Positions 24,491-35,900 of a stretch of 64,000 nt of DNA are shown here, piece after piece (within the stretch, counting starts at the first letter, position 1; every line of letters begins with the position of its first letter). The notes under the pieces are model-generated. The model searched no databases. It was not told the DNA's origin and worked only from the letters and a program-made list of their open reading frames with translations. This DNA is from Metridium senile (taxonomy: Eukaryota > Cnidaria > Anthozoa > Actiniaria > Metridiidae), in contig OX459098.1 of NCBI GenBank assembly GCA_949775045.1, positions 19,000,281 to 19,064,280 of the forward strand, given 5' to 3'. A program made the position numbers and the translations under genes.

Positions 24491-24792
24491 AAGAATAAAA
24501 GGCAGCCTCACCAATGAGAAGAACATCAAAGGGTTTCTCATATTCATTGATTTATAATATAAGAGAAATAAGCTGAGCTAAACTTTATGTGCGTGTGATT
24601 TCGTCGACTAAATAAGAAACTGTAAACAATTTGTGCGGACTAACTTAGTGACTAAATTAAAGCTATTAGGAAGTAACTATTTTATTTCGTGATTAATAAC
24701 TCGACTGATACCTCTGCTCTTGACGAGATGGCCACCACTACCACCATGAGTACCATGACGGCCAGCTACAAATTGCGCCATTGCATAAAGGA

Positions 24793-25478
24793 CCGTGCCA
24801 ACGCACGCAACAACATCCAACATTGTTGGGCCAACATTGTTGTGTGATTTTTTCGCGATGTTGGAGGGTGTGTGCAAACGCTCGTAACAAGTCCCAAGTA
24901 CATGTTGGGCGCTCCGGTGATAATACAAAGGATTCTGGGACACAAATACCCACAACTCCCTACAAACCACTGCTTGTTTGGGCGCCATGTTGAATAATGG
25001 GTGACTATCTTGCTCACTGTTGAATTTCAAGTCGTTTTTTAATGTTTTTTATTTTATTTGTTTATATTTGCTTTTTCTAAGCGATACATATTTTTCTTTT
25101 GAATTTTTTTTTCATTTTTTTTTTGTCTTAAAATTTTTTTGAATTTTTTATTGTATTTTATTAAGGAAAAACTCCATATTAGTTTGATTTTGCTGATATT
25201 TCCCTATTACAACGATGGGCCACCAGCGCAACATTGTTGGATGTGCTGTGCAAACGAACGCAACATTGTTGGGCTACGCTTCGATGACCGCGAAACAAAA
25301 GAAATGTTGGGACTTGTTGGCTCTGAAGTTTGACCAGTTTCAAACTTCATCCAACAACATCCAACATGTTGCAGCAACACTCAACAACACGCAACATGGT
25401 GTGCAAACGCTCGCAACATGTTGGGCCCAACAATGTTGCGTGATGTTGGCCAACAATGTTGCGTGCGTTTGCACGGGG
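24793..25478. mobile_element. hAT-like MITE rich in AACATTGTTGGG
   Basis: The ends are CCGTGC(A)AACGCACGCAACA and its complement; inside are many direct and inverted copies of CAACATTGTTGG. Flanking 8-mers ATAAAGGA and CTTAAGGA match at 6 of 8 bases. The intact peptide genes lack the insertion, giving an empty site. The small open frames inside are by-products of the repeats. Confidence 0.75.
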
Positions 25479-25619
25479 CTTAAGGAACATGAAGGCAGAG
25501 AACAGCAAAGATGAACACACTGACCAAAACAAATTGTTTGGAATTCATCTTGGAACACTGAATTCAAGAACTAAACTATAGATAAAAACAAAAACATAAA
25601 AAACATTGTTTTTTTAGTG

Positions 25620-25975
25620 TCAACTTGATGTGCTAAAATGTATATTGTTGAGATGCCATTTTGAAATAGACTCAAGGCGCTGTTATATACATTTGGAATA
25701 GGTTTAAGTGTTACTGACTAAATAGTAATTACTAGTAGAAACCATTAATTAGTTTAATAATAACTATGTTCAATATTTGTTTGCACGCAGGCATTTAGTT
25801 AAAAATTGATGATTAAGTTTCTTCTGCGTTATGATTTATTATAAAATAGACACCAAGCTTTCTGCCATCTTGGCCATCATCAGGGTGGTAGTACAATATG
25901 TTTGAATTAACGTAGTTAACAATAAGCGCGCGCACACAGAAACAATCCTAGAGAAAAATACAATATACGAGCGGA
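25620..25975. repeat. Peptide-module 5' flank with empty transposon site
   Basis: Matches 20690-20813 joined directly to 22453-22682, without the 1639 bp element. On the minus strand it is the 5' flank of peptide copy C and includes TATATAACAGCGCC, a plausible TATA region ~150 bp upstream of the start codon. Confidence 0.8.
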
Positions 25976-26045
25976 GCACCATACTTAAGAAAAAATGGTA
26001 ATGCATCGAGTCTATTTTCGATGGTTTTTACACAGGTATCCCAAG

Positions 26046-26077
26046 CGTACGTCCGACGTCCGACGTCCGACGTCCGC
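26046..26077. repeat. Short CGTCCGA tandem repeat
   Basis: CGTCCGACGTCCGACGTCCG: about four units of 7-8 bp. Confidence 0.8.
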
Positions 26078-26720
26078 GCCCATCGCGATGCTGATTGGCT
26101 GTTACATTTCGGCGGGAACAAAAGTGACGCACGCGCCAAATAGCACTAGACCAACAAAGCAAAGTTTTCTTTTATCTTAAAAAAGGCAAACAAACAACAA
26201 CAAAATACTACTTGCTAATAGCAGAGCTTTCATTAATTCCAAATAACAACGGAGAAAGATGAACTTCGAAGAACATAAAGAGAGTTGTGACCGAAGAAGA
26301 ACATAAACTTGAAGGACACAAAAACGAAGAAATTATACTAAAGAAAAGCAAAAGACTGATTCCAAAAGATCAAGAAAACGTATTTCTAGATACCTTCGTG
26401 GAAGAATATTAAAAGACTACAGCAATTCAAAACAAATTGATAAAGAAGCGACCTTGTTTGTTATGAAAACTGTCTTCAAATTGCTTCCCTCGGCAGAGTT
26501 TATTGAAGGATTTTCAAGCTTGGCAGTTGAACTATGAACAATGTTTAATCCATCAAAATTCAAGTACATAAGCTTACATCTATTCGTCAAAATATGATCA
26601 ATATCATTGAAGAAAGAAAACCTCAAGAAAATAATCACCGATAAAGTAAGTTCAAGTGTTTTTATTATCCATGGTTCAAGATTATCATTTGTTTCAAGTT
26701 TTTGAGAGACAAAACTCAAA

Positions 26721-26905
26721 AATTAGTTCAATCTTCAACTCGTTTCGTCGTAGTTTTCGTGTAAAAGTACGTAGGGACTGTTTTGCAGTCTAAATTAGTT
26801 CAATCTTCAACTCGATTTGTCATAGTTTTTGTGTAAAAGTAGGGTCTGTTTGCAGCCTAAATTAGTTCAATCTTCAACTCGTTTTGTCATAGTTTTACCT
26901 CATAA
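26721..26905. repeat. Tandem repeat, three ~66-71 bp units
   Basis: Units share AATTAGTTCAATCTTCAACT, CGTTT(T/C)GTC, TAGTTTT and GTGTAAAAGTA, starting near 26721, 26792 and 26859. Confidence 0.8.
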
Positions 26906-27787
26906 ACGGAAAACATCAAAGATGAATTGAAATACGAACATAATTTAAAATTGGTTGAATAACTTCTGTTTATTTAGCAATATTAACTATTTTATGCTTA
27001 CTAAACGAGCTTTTTTAGTAGTTTTTACTTCAAAGTCGTTAAAGTTTTTTTTACAGAACAAAATGATGTTTTACACAAAGTTTTTCATAATAAAATACCT
27101 TGTTTTAAAATCCTTGTCTTTTCAAATCGATCTTGTGTTGGTAGAACTTATAATTCTTGAGGCGTTTAATTCCATTTCAAAATAACTTTTTGTTTTGTTT
27201 TATGATTTGCCATGACTACTTTTTAATAAATCTAATACGATTGGAAAAGGTTTAACCTTTTCTATCCGGAATCCTAACTAGCTTTGGAAAATAAAAGAAG
27301 GTAAAAAGCGGCCGTAAAACGACTGTTCAGCCAAAGCACTTTTTCAAGGCGTTATCAAAAGCAAAATAAGCTTAATGACTTAAAAATAAAAGGGATAATA
27401 ATAAGGCTATTCACACTATCGTTTGGGAATCGTATTTTCCATCAAAAACATTTCTGAACACTTTTTTGTCTGAACAACACTATTGACTGAAGTGACAGTT
27501 GAAAATTTGAGAAAAAGATGAAAAAGTGCATAGAATGAAAACGATAACCAACCTAAGAAAAAGCAGTGGAATTTATTCCATTTTTTTTTACTTACATTAA
27601 ATCAATTTCCATTCATGAATTGTCTATTAACATGCTTTTATCGGACTTTTTTCAATGAGAAATCTCCGTCCCTCGTAAATGACAAACTTTCTTTTCGTGC
27701 GTTGCGTTACATGATGTCGTCATCTACATCGATAGCCAATGAGGTTTTTGACATTATGTCAATCAAAAAGAGAGCGAGAAATATCTT
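26906..27787. other. No gene recognised
   Basis: AT-rich; short open frames only, with no domain features. Confidence 0.4.
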
Positions 27788-28259
27788 ACATTTTACAGCA
27801 TGTAGAGATTTTGTTTGCGCATGCGTTTGTTTTGATGCTAAAATTCCTTTTCACGTCGAATGAAAGAATTTTATGCTGACATGGAACATTTAGTTTGCAA
27901 TCTCATCTTGCACAACTATGTCCAAGAACCGAATTACTGAGATATCAAATGTTGACCGTCTACTAGTGCGCTGTAGTTAATTATTTCAATCGAACAAACT
28001 CCGGATGGAAAAATATCACACGTCAAAGTCTGACAAAAGTGGATAAAAGGACCAGAACTTCGAACTTTCGAATACAAGTTTGGGCGCTAATTTAATCTAT
28101 TAGGTAAGCATAACAGTATAAGTCATTACCAACACGATACTGTTTGTATTTAATCATATTGGGAGATATTAGACGCCCTCGAACGTCAATAAAACTGCCT
28201 TGATTACCTCGAGTGCGTGCGAAATCCTTAGAATTCATCTTAGAATTTTTATATCTTAA

Positions 28260-28719
28260 ACATCGTGCCCCAAAAAAACGTTTAAAGAAATTGACATTTC
28301 CATGTTTACTTCTCGCAAAACTGAGCTATTTTGGAAGAAACTTGTTGTCCCTGGATATGATTTCAAGCAATGTTTACAACATGGTTTAGGCCCTGTTTCA
28401 CTGTGATAAATTTGACGAACTTCAACAACCTGTATTTTATAATCTAAAAGATTTATCTAGAATGTAATTATATATTTCGATTTTATGGGAGCCTTAAGGT
28501 TTTTGCCTATAAAGCCAACTTTAATTCTTAATTCAAGAATAAAAAATAGTTCGCTAAAATTTGCATGTTGTTTTGAGCGAAAATATGCATAAAACCACGT
28601 ACACAAAATCGCTTTGGATCACATTGCGGGACCAAAAGTTACTACCTAAAAAGCTTAGTTTTGCAAAATATAAACATATAAAAAGCTATTTCTGAAGTAA
28701 ATTCGCTGGGGCACGATGT
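28260..28719. mobile_element. 460 bp piggyBac-type MITE in the left TIR
   Basis: Termini ACATCGTGCCCC / GGGGCACGATGT are flanked on both sides by TTAA (28256-28259 and 28720-28723). The right TIR of the host element reads straight through this point (GAGCGAGTC / TTAAGATATAA), giving a perfect empty site. TTAA target duplication is the hallmark of piggyBac-type insertion. Confidence 0.9.
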
Positions 28720-30583
28720 TTAAGAGCGAGTCCGCGTGAAAACCATGCAGACCAGTCTACACCGTACATCACCGATTTTCTTCAAACTTAGCTCAATTGT
28801 ACATCTTAGTTAACTTATTACTTTGGTGAATTGTTTTGGCTTTAAATTAAAAAGGCTTAAAGTTACAACCATTTGAGTATTTTACCCTAAAAACGGTCAA
28901 AATTTGCATAAAATATACCTAAAGTTTTACGGCCTCGTATTTCCTTTGCAGATTGTTTCCTGCACCAATATTCTGCCCACGTTTAGCACATTAGCTTATT
29001 AGTACTTTAAGTTGAATAAAAAGTCGTGAAACAAATATTGGGTTGTTTTATAAAGGGTTGAGTTATTGCTATTTTTCAGCTTTGACGAAAAGTGTAAAAA
29101 TATACTCTAGAAAAGAGCTATTTGCACCTATCCGGCAGTTATTCATATAACTTTGAAACCTTTATCAGATAGCATGATGATAGAGACAATGTTTTATCGA
29201 AAAAAAAGTCTGTAAAGTATTTATTTTTCAAGCGAAAAATAACTAAGAAAATGATGGAATTTACATTGTTTGAAGTTGTCACGTGACAAAACTAAATATA
29301 CAACAAATCTACAACACGCTAAATATGATCCCAATATAATGATAAGAATCATAAGAATCAATTATATGAATTAAAATAATGATATTCATCATTATATATA
29401 AGATAATCTTACAACAAATAACTAAGTTTTAGGCTTGTAAGCCGAATACAGTAATGTTTTGTCTGTCTAGCTTCGGCTTTCCTATGTCTGGTAAAAACGA
29501 TATTTCATAATATTTTTTTCACAATATTATCATTTTTTTAAATAAAATAATTTTTACAGTATTAGAATTATGCATTTATTAACCTCACACACAACATGTT
29601 AAAGAAATTATTGAACTCATGCGGTTGCTAAAAACAGAAACAGACAAAGTAACAGTGTACTATATAAAACTATGTAACCTTTTTGATTTACTATTTTCCT
29701 GATTATGATCACTCTCCAGGGATATGAATACGTTTTCATAAAAATATATTGTTAAAGTTCTAGCAAGACACATTTTAATAAAAGACATATATTTTACTTC
29801 AAGTGTTCTCTTTGTTGTTTTGCATAAATTTGAAATTGACATTCGACTAATTGGCATGTTTGGTAGACACCGACATTAATTCTCATTTTACGTGCATTAG
29901 TTGAGGTTAATTTTGACATACAGTAATTATTTTATGGCGGTTTTCTCTTTTCACAATCTTTCTGTGGAAAATTATGGAAGTTCTCGAAGAAACAATGACA
30001 CCTGTTTTGTTTTGCTACCTTTAAAATCTTGTACAAGGATTATCTGCACCCATCTACTTGGCTGTTTAAAAACTTCTTCCAAAGATGTGAAGTACGAGTG
30101 GGAACTTTGTCTTTAAAGAGCTGGTGTTTTTCAAACTGAAAATACAGATGATATGACAATATGTCCGCTGCATAGAGACCACTTTGGTTTAGGCTGGCGT
30201 CCCAGTCGAGTCTGTAAGCATCCCCCACACGATTCTAAACAAAAGCCTGTCAGAGGTGGACATGCAAAGCGTATTTCTCAAGAGATGTTCGAAACATGGG
30301 GAATGTTATGCAAAATTGGTCAAGGTATTGTTACATCTAAGTAAGGGTTGCATTTTCGATCCCATCTTGAGTTTCGGTGAAATTAAAAATACTAAATAGT
30401 TTATTATATCGTTTAAAGGAATTTTCATTGAATACTATATATATTGACAACTAGTATTGAAGAGTTTTGAATTGAGCCGTTTCTTTTTTACGTTGAGATA
30501 TCTAGAGAGTGAATAAGATGAATCTGGATTACCATCGATTTTTAAGTATTAAAATACTTGCCATTCCCGCCAAATGACTGTGA

Positions 30584-30839
30584 AGCGATTCTCTTCCGTC
30601 AATCAAACATAATTGGTCTAGTCTAGTGATAATTACTATAAACAACTGACAATGTAAACAAAAAAACAGCTAGGTAAAAAATATTATTTCAAATAGAATA
30701 GCTGGTCCAAAAAATATACATTTATTTAGTTTTAACGTTCTGATACCCATAGAATACATCGTTAGGCTAAAATTTGTTTTCACTGACATTAGTATGCAAA
30801 TATTTTAATAGACAATTTGTTTGACGGAAGAGAATCGCT
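30584..30839. mobile_element. 256 bp MITE with AGCGATTCTCTTCCGTCAA ends
   Basis: A perfect 19 bp terminal inverted repeat AGCGATTCTCTTCCGTCAA lies at 30584-30602 and, inverted, at 30821-30839. No clear target duplication and no coding capacity. Confidence 0.75.
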
Positions 30840-32754
30840 AACTCACTTTACGATCTCTGTTGGGCCGGCATTATTTTATTTTATTGTTATTATCACTATT
30901 ATTTCATTCCATTTTTTATGTCATAATAACATGCTTTTCTGAAAGTTAACTCTAAAATGGTTAACGACCGGGAACCAGTTCATGACAGTTGATTGTTTAG
31001 TACTGATAATCACACTTGGCTACGCTGTCGTTGTCATTTGCCAAAATTTCCACGTTTTCGACTTTTATTTTACGAATCTGCAGTCTTAAGGATGTAAGTT
31101 TCGAATATTTATACATATTAAAATCAACTCAAGGCTCTTTGTTGTAATTTGAACCATTTGATCAGCTTAGCATTATCGTTGATGCAAACTCGGCATGTTT
31201 TTGTGTGTATTTCTTTCGGAAAATAAAATAAAAACACCGTATAGTTAAAATATTTTAACACTGTACATTTATGACTTCTTAAATCGCCCTACTACATTAG
31301 CTGTTGTTTTTAGGTAAGTATTTTAAAACTTATCGGCTTTTTTAGTCGCAAATGGTCATTAGTCTTATAATTGGATACGTGTAAAAACGCCAAATTCGTG
31401 ATACTGTATCTCTTCACCCTTAAAACTTTACAGAAATTTTCTTTGTATTTGTTAACCATTATCAGTTGTACATAAAAGTCAAACTTTGTGGTTTTAAAAA
31501 GTTGCCGGATCTTGTATATCGAATTGTTAAGAATGCATACTCAAAATATAGATTTCATAGCCTGATATGTAAATAAGCAAAAATTTTCTTTAAATAAATC
31601 TTTTGATACTTTGATACTGTCGTTGTATTTATTATATGTTTTAGTAGGTCTGTACAAATTCCAGGTAAGAAAAAAGCTATATTTTTAGAGAAATTGATTT
31701 GTAAAGTTGGTGTAAATTTCAAGCAATTTTTATCGTTTGTCTGACTACATTCCCTTAAACCTCGATATCTGCTAGAGAATTTAATATTTTTGTTTTATAT
31801 TGCACACAGTTAATATTTACACTAAAATACATATCTCGGCCAAAAATGAAAGAAATCGGTGATACCCGTTGTAGACACATTTTTCCATTTTGCATGGTTT
31901 TCACACGGACTCGCTCTTAAGATATAAAAATTCTAAGATGAATTCTAAGGATTTCGCACGCACTCGAAGTAATCAAGGCAGTTTTATTGACGTTCGAGGG
32001 CGTCTAATATCTCCCAATATGATTAAATACAAACAGTATCGTGTTGGTAATGACTTATACTGTTATGCTTACCTAATAGATTAAATTAGCGCCCAAACTT
32101 GTATTCGAAAGTTCGAAGTTCTGGTCCTTTTATCCACTTTTGTCAGACTTTGACGTGTGATATTTTTCCATCCGGAGTTTGTTCGATTGAAATAATTAAC
32201 TACAGCGCACTAGTAGACGGTCAACATTTGATATCTCAGTAATTCGGTTCTTGGACATAGTTGTGCAAGATGAGATTGCAAACTAAATGTTCCATGTCAG
32301 CATAAAATTCTTTCATTCGACGTGAAAAGGAATTTTAGCATCAAAACAAACGCATGCGCAGACAAAATCTCTACATGCTACATTTTACTGGCTTTAGTCA
32401 GGTCTCTTAAGCATTTGATCGTGACAGAAATGACAAAAGTGCCAAACTTTGCACAGTTGTAGCTAATAGGGGTAGTAACAATATTAGAAGGGGTGCCCAT
32501 TGAGGAGATTCCATTAACACGGATAAGAGAGGATTTTAATTTCTCAAAAAATCTCTTGTTGGGCTTCCTGTGGTAGATATATCTTTCTCACTTAATAAAG
32601 TCTTAATTCTATCAAAATGCATGTAAACTTTGTAAATATCTGTTATTGTTTACGAGAACTTCTATTTGCATTAAAAATCATAACAAGCCATTCAAAATTA
32701 AGGCATTTTTAAGAAATACAGAAAATAACTGGTGTCCAGTCCCCCGCGTCCGTT

Positions 32755-32797
32755 TGTCAATTCAAAATGGCGGCGTCCTGACTTGTCTGCAATTGCT
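32755..32797 (+). promoter_or_regulatory. Likely 5' non-coding exon of the transposase gene
   Basis: A GC-rich patch with TCAAAATGGCGGCGTCCTGA (a five-codon upstream ORF) ends at donor GCT|GTAAGT (GT 32798-32799). The acceptor TTCGATTGCAG at 32970 opens the first coding exon 15 bp before its ATG. Confidence 0.5.
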
Positions 32798-32985
32798 GTA
32801 AGTATTGATCAATATTTCACTCGAATTTATCAGTTATATAAGACATTTTGTGCAAAACTATCTTTAATGAATCTTTTAGCTCGGTTTGAATCAGTTTTTT
32901 GATATTTGTTTGTTTGTTTTAGCCTAGAATATTGATCGTTATTGATCTCAATGGTTATCTTCGATTGCAGGCTCTGCTATAAGTC

Positions 32986-35900
32986 ATGTCATTGTCTTGG
33001 AATCTTTGTATTATTTGTCAAAAAGCTACATGTGAAGAACTCAGGTGTCCATCAAGATCTCATGGAGCCACCCTAGACGTTAAATCTATTTACAGCTTGT
33101 TTTTACAAAATGCTTCAGACTTTTCTGACATAGATGCTTTACCTACAAATCTTAGTTTGCCACAAGATATAGATGTAGATGTTCTGGTCAAGAAAGAAGC
33201 TTCCTGGCACAAATCATGCCACTTGCAATTCAGCACTTCAAAACTTAATAAAGCAAAACACAGGTCGACTCGTTTAAGGAAGAGAGAACAAGAAGAAGAG
33301 GACAAATCTGAAGAAGTTCGTCCATCGAAAACTCGTAGGTCTTCTCATAAAAAAGAGCACTGTATTTTATGTGGTGAGGGCGAAGGCGAACAGCTCCACG
33401 AAGTAACTATGTTAGCTACGAATGATAAGCTTCGTAACATGATCACTGACCTTCAAGATGAGACACTGTTGCCAAGGATATCAGGAGTTGATCTAATTGC
33501 AGCGGAGGCAAAGTACCACCTGAAATGCCTGACGGATCTTCGAAACCGTCATAGAAAACACATAACGAAGAAACGACAAGAATCCTTTGGACAAGAAGAG
33601 AAAATCAAAGAATCACAGGCCTATGTTGAGCTTGTTGAGCACATAAAAAAATCGGTTGCTGATGACAAGTTGATATTCCGTCTCAGCGAGCTACACTCCT
33701 TGTATCTTGATCGACTTAAGACACTGGGAGTAAACAAAGAAATAAATAAAACTAGACTCAAGGTTTCACTTTTAGAAACCTTTCCTGAGGCTCAAGAGCA
33801 AAGTGATGGAAAAAGTGTAATTATAGTTTTCAAGAGAGCTATACAGAGACTTATCAAAGACGGTGTTCTGGAAAGAGACTATTCAGAAGATGCCTCAATC
33901 CTTGCAAAAGCCTCTTCGATTATTCGTAAAGATATATTTGGCCATGACAAGTTTAAGTTTACAGGACAGTTTTCAGAGGATTGCCAGGAAAGTTCTGTCC
34001 CTGCTAGTTTAAAATCGCTAGTGTCTATGTTGCTTTATGGGGTAAACATCGAAAATGCTGACGCACAAGAATCGCAGCCATGTTTAACAGTTTGCCAGAC
34101 TATTCTTTTCAACACAAAGGCAGAATCTTCAAAAAAGTCTAAAACAGGTCAAACACGGCACAGCAATGCACGCGAGCCACCTCTTCCTTTGTATATTGGC
34201 ATAACGGTACATGCAATGACTAGAAGTAAGTCATTAATAACAAAGCTATATCAACTTGGAATGTCTGTGTCATATCAAAGGATTGTAGAGTTGGAAGATA
34301 TGATTGCTGGTTCAGTAAGCGAACGTTTTATAGATGAAGGCATAGTAGCGCCTGCCTGCTTGAGAAAGGGAGTGTTTACGGTAGGTGCCTTGGACAATTT
34401 GGACCATAATCCTAGTTCGACAACGGCAGCTTCATCATTTCATGGAACTGGGATTAGTATGTTTCAGCTGGCAACGACAACAAACCCTGGCGAGAAAAGA
34501 CCTCCCATTACCATACCTCCACAAGGAACAGGGCATTCTCTTCTTGAGGAATATGCTGTTGTACCTCCGGTTGAGTTAGACACTAGTAAAATAGTAGTTC
34601 CAGAGTCCCGTATGCAGGAGCCAGCAAATGTTATACTAGAGGAAAAGAAGAAAGAAAAGGAGTGGTCTGAGCATTCCATTGCTAAGCTAGACGAGGAATC
34701 TATTGCTCCGGGGGATGCTGTTACTTGGACAGCATATCATGCTGCAAATCTACAGTCTGAAGATCACCTTCTAGCCTCAACAGCCCTACTACCCCTTTTC
34801 TATGAAAAAGCTGCAACGCCAGCAATGGTCAAACATGGCATGAGTGTGCTAGAGAAGGCTATAACGTTTTTAAATCCTGATCAAGTTCCAGTAATTACCG
34901 TTGATCAGCCCCTATTCGCCATAGCTAAAATGGTTCAATGGAGGTGGCCGGCCTCGCACGGTGAGAAATCCCATGTTGTAATGATGGGAGGCCTCCATAT
35001 AGAGATGACACTTTGGAGCACTATTGGAGATTTGCTTGACAGATCTGGCTGGACTGCTGCCTTAACAGAGGCTGAGGTAGCTTCATCTGGTGTCGCTGAC
35101 TCATTTCTAAAGGCATCGCATCTTAAAAGAACAAGGTATTGATTTTTAAACTACAACGCAATCACGCTGGTGACTATTTATTTGTTATGTGTAGTCAAAC
35201 AACAGAAAATAATGAAATGTGTTAATGTTTTTCATACATTTTCGTAGCTCAAACTAGCACATATTTCAAAAAATCATTGAGTCAAATACGTCTTTTCAAC
35301 ACAAAACATATCTAGCAAATTAAGGAAACAGGACTTAGATGCATGTCTAATCTCAATTTATTTATTTCCAGGCACGCTCATCAGGTCACCATTTTGGCTC
35401 TTTATAAGTTGAAAATGGAGGCTTTTTCCCAGTGTAAGGAAAAACCAACGCTACTTGAGTGGGAAAAGGCAAGGAAATCAAGTCCAACGTTCTTTTTCTG
35501 GGACCTAATCCTCCGCTACGAGATGCTAGTCTTACTGGTAGTTCGTGCACATCGACAACGCAATTTCGATTTGTATGTAGAAGCCCTAGAGGAGCTTGTT
35601 CCCTTCTTCTTTGCGCTGGACCATATAAACTACGCTCGATGGACCCCCATACACATCCGAGACATGAAGAGTCTACCTGATACCATCGCTAAAAAGTTTC
35701 GTGAAGAGGGAGACTGGGTTTTATCAAAGTCGGGCAACGAGTTTTCAGCGATCCCATTTGACCAGGCGCATGAGCAGGAGAATAAAGTTGTAAAAAGCTC
35801 TGGTGGTGCAGTTGGTTTGACAGAAAATCCCACCGCCTTCAGGTTCGTATTGAATTTCAAATTTCTATTTATTAAATATACGCACTTGTATTATACATTC

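Larger units (their letters stand above)
24243..25548 (-). pseudogene. Secreted-peptide gene copy C, broken by a MITE
   Basis: Exon 1 starts at ATG 25548 with MNSKQFVLVSVFIFAVLCLH, the same signal peptide as copy A (57545-58559). After V-P it is interrupted by a 686 bp MITE (24793-25478). Coding resumes as LYAMAQFVAGRHGTHGGSGG, then HLVKSR and donor AG|GTATCAG. Exon 2 follows an acceptor (TTATTTCTTAG, first exon base 24379) with DSCMPNDMPGWLQDNNV, in the phase used by the intact copies. The stop used in copy A has changed (TAA to CAA), so the frame runs on for ~26 codons to 24243. Two independent lesions make it very likely a pseudogene. Confidence 0.7.
27797..32379. mobile_element. 4.58 kb long-TIR MULE-like element
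   Basis: The left arm from AGCATGTAGAGATTTTGT (27797) is complementary over ~470-490 bp to the right arm ending ACAAAATCTCTACATGCT (32379), with only a few mismatches; both arms include GACGTTCGAGGGCGTCTAAT-type sequence. The flanks are perfect 9 bp direct repeats ACATTTTAC (27788-27796 and 32380-32388). Long arms plus a 9 bp duplication fit Mutator-like (MULE) elements. The ~3 kb interior has no long open frame, so it is non-autonomous. Two smaller elements sit inside it. Confidence 0.85.

Noticed and set aside
25215..25567. Several ~60-100 codon frames with NIVG/THATLL repeats
   Set aside because: Translations of the AACATTGTTGG repeats of the MITE.
32556..32573. Right end of another CACAGGCAGCCCAAC hAT-like copy (TTGGGCTTCCTGTGGTAG)
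   Set aside because: Only ~16 bases match and no second end was found; may be chance.
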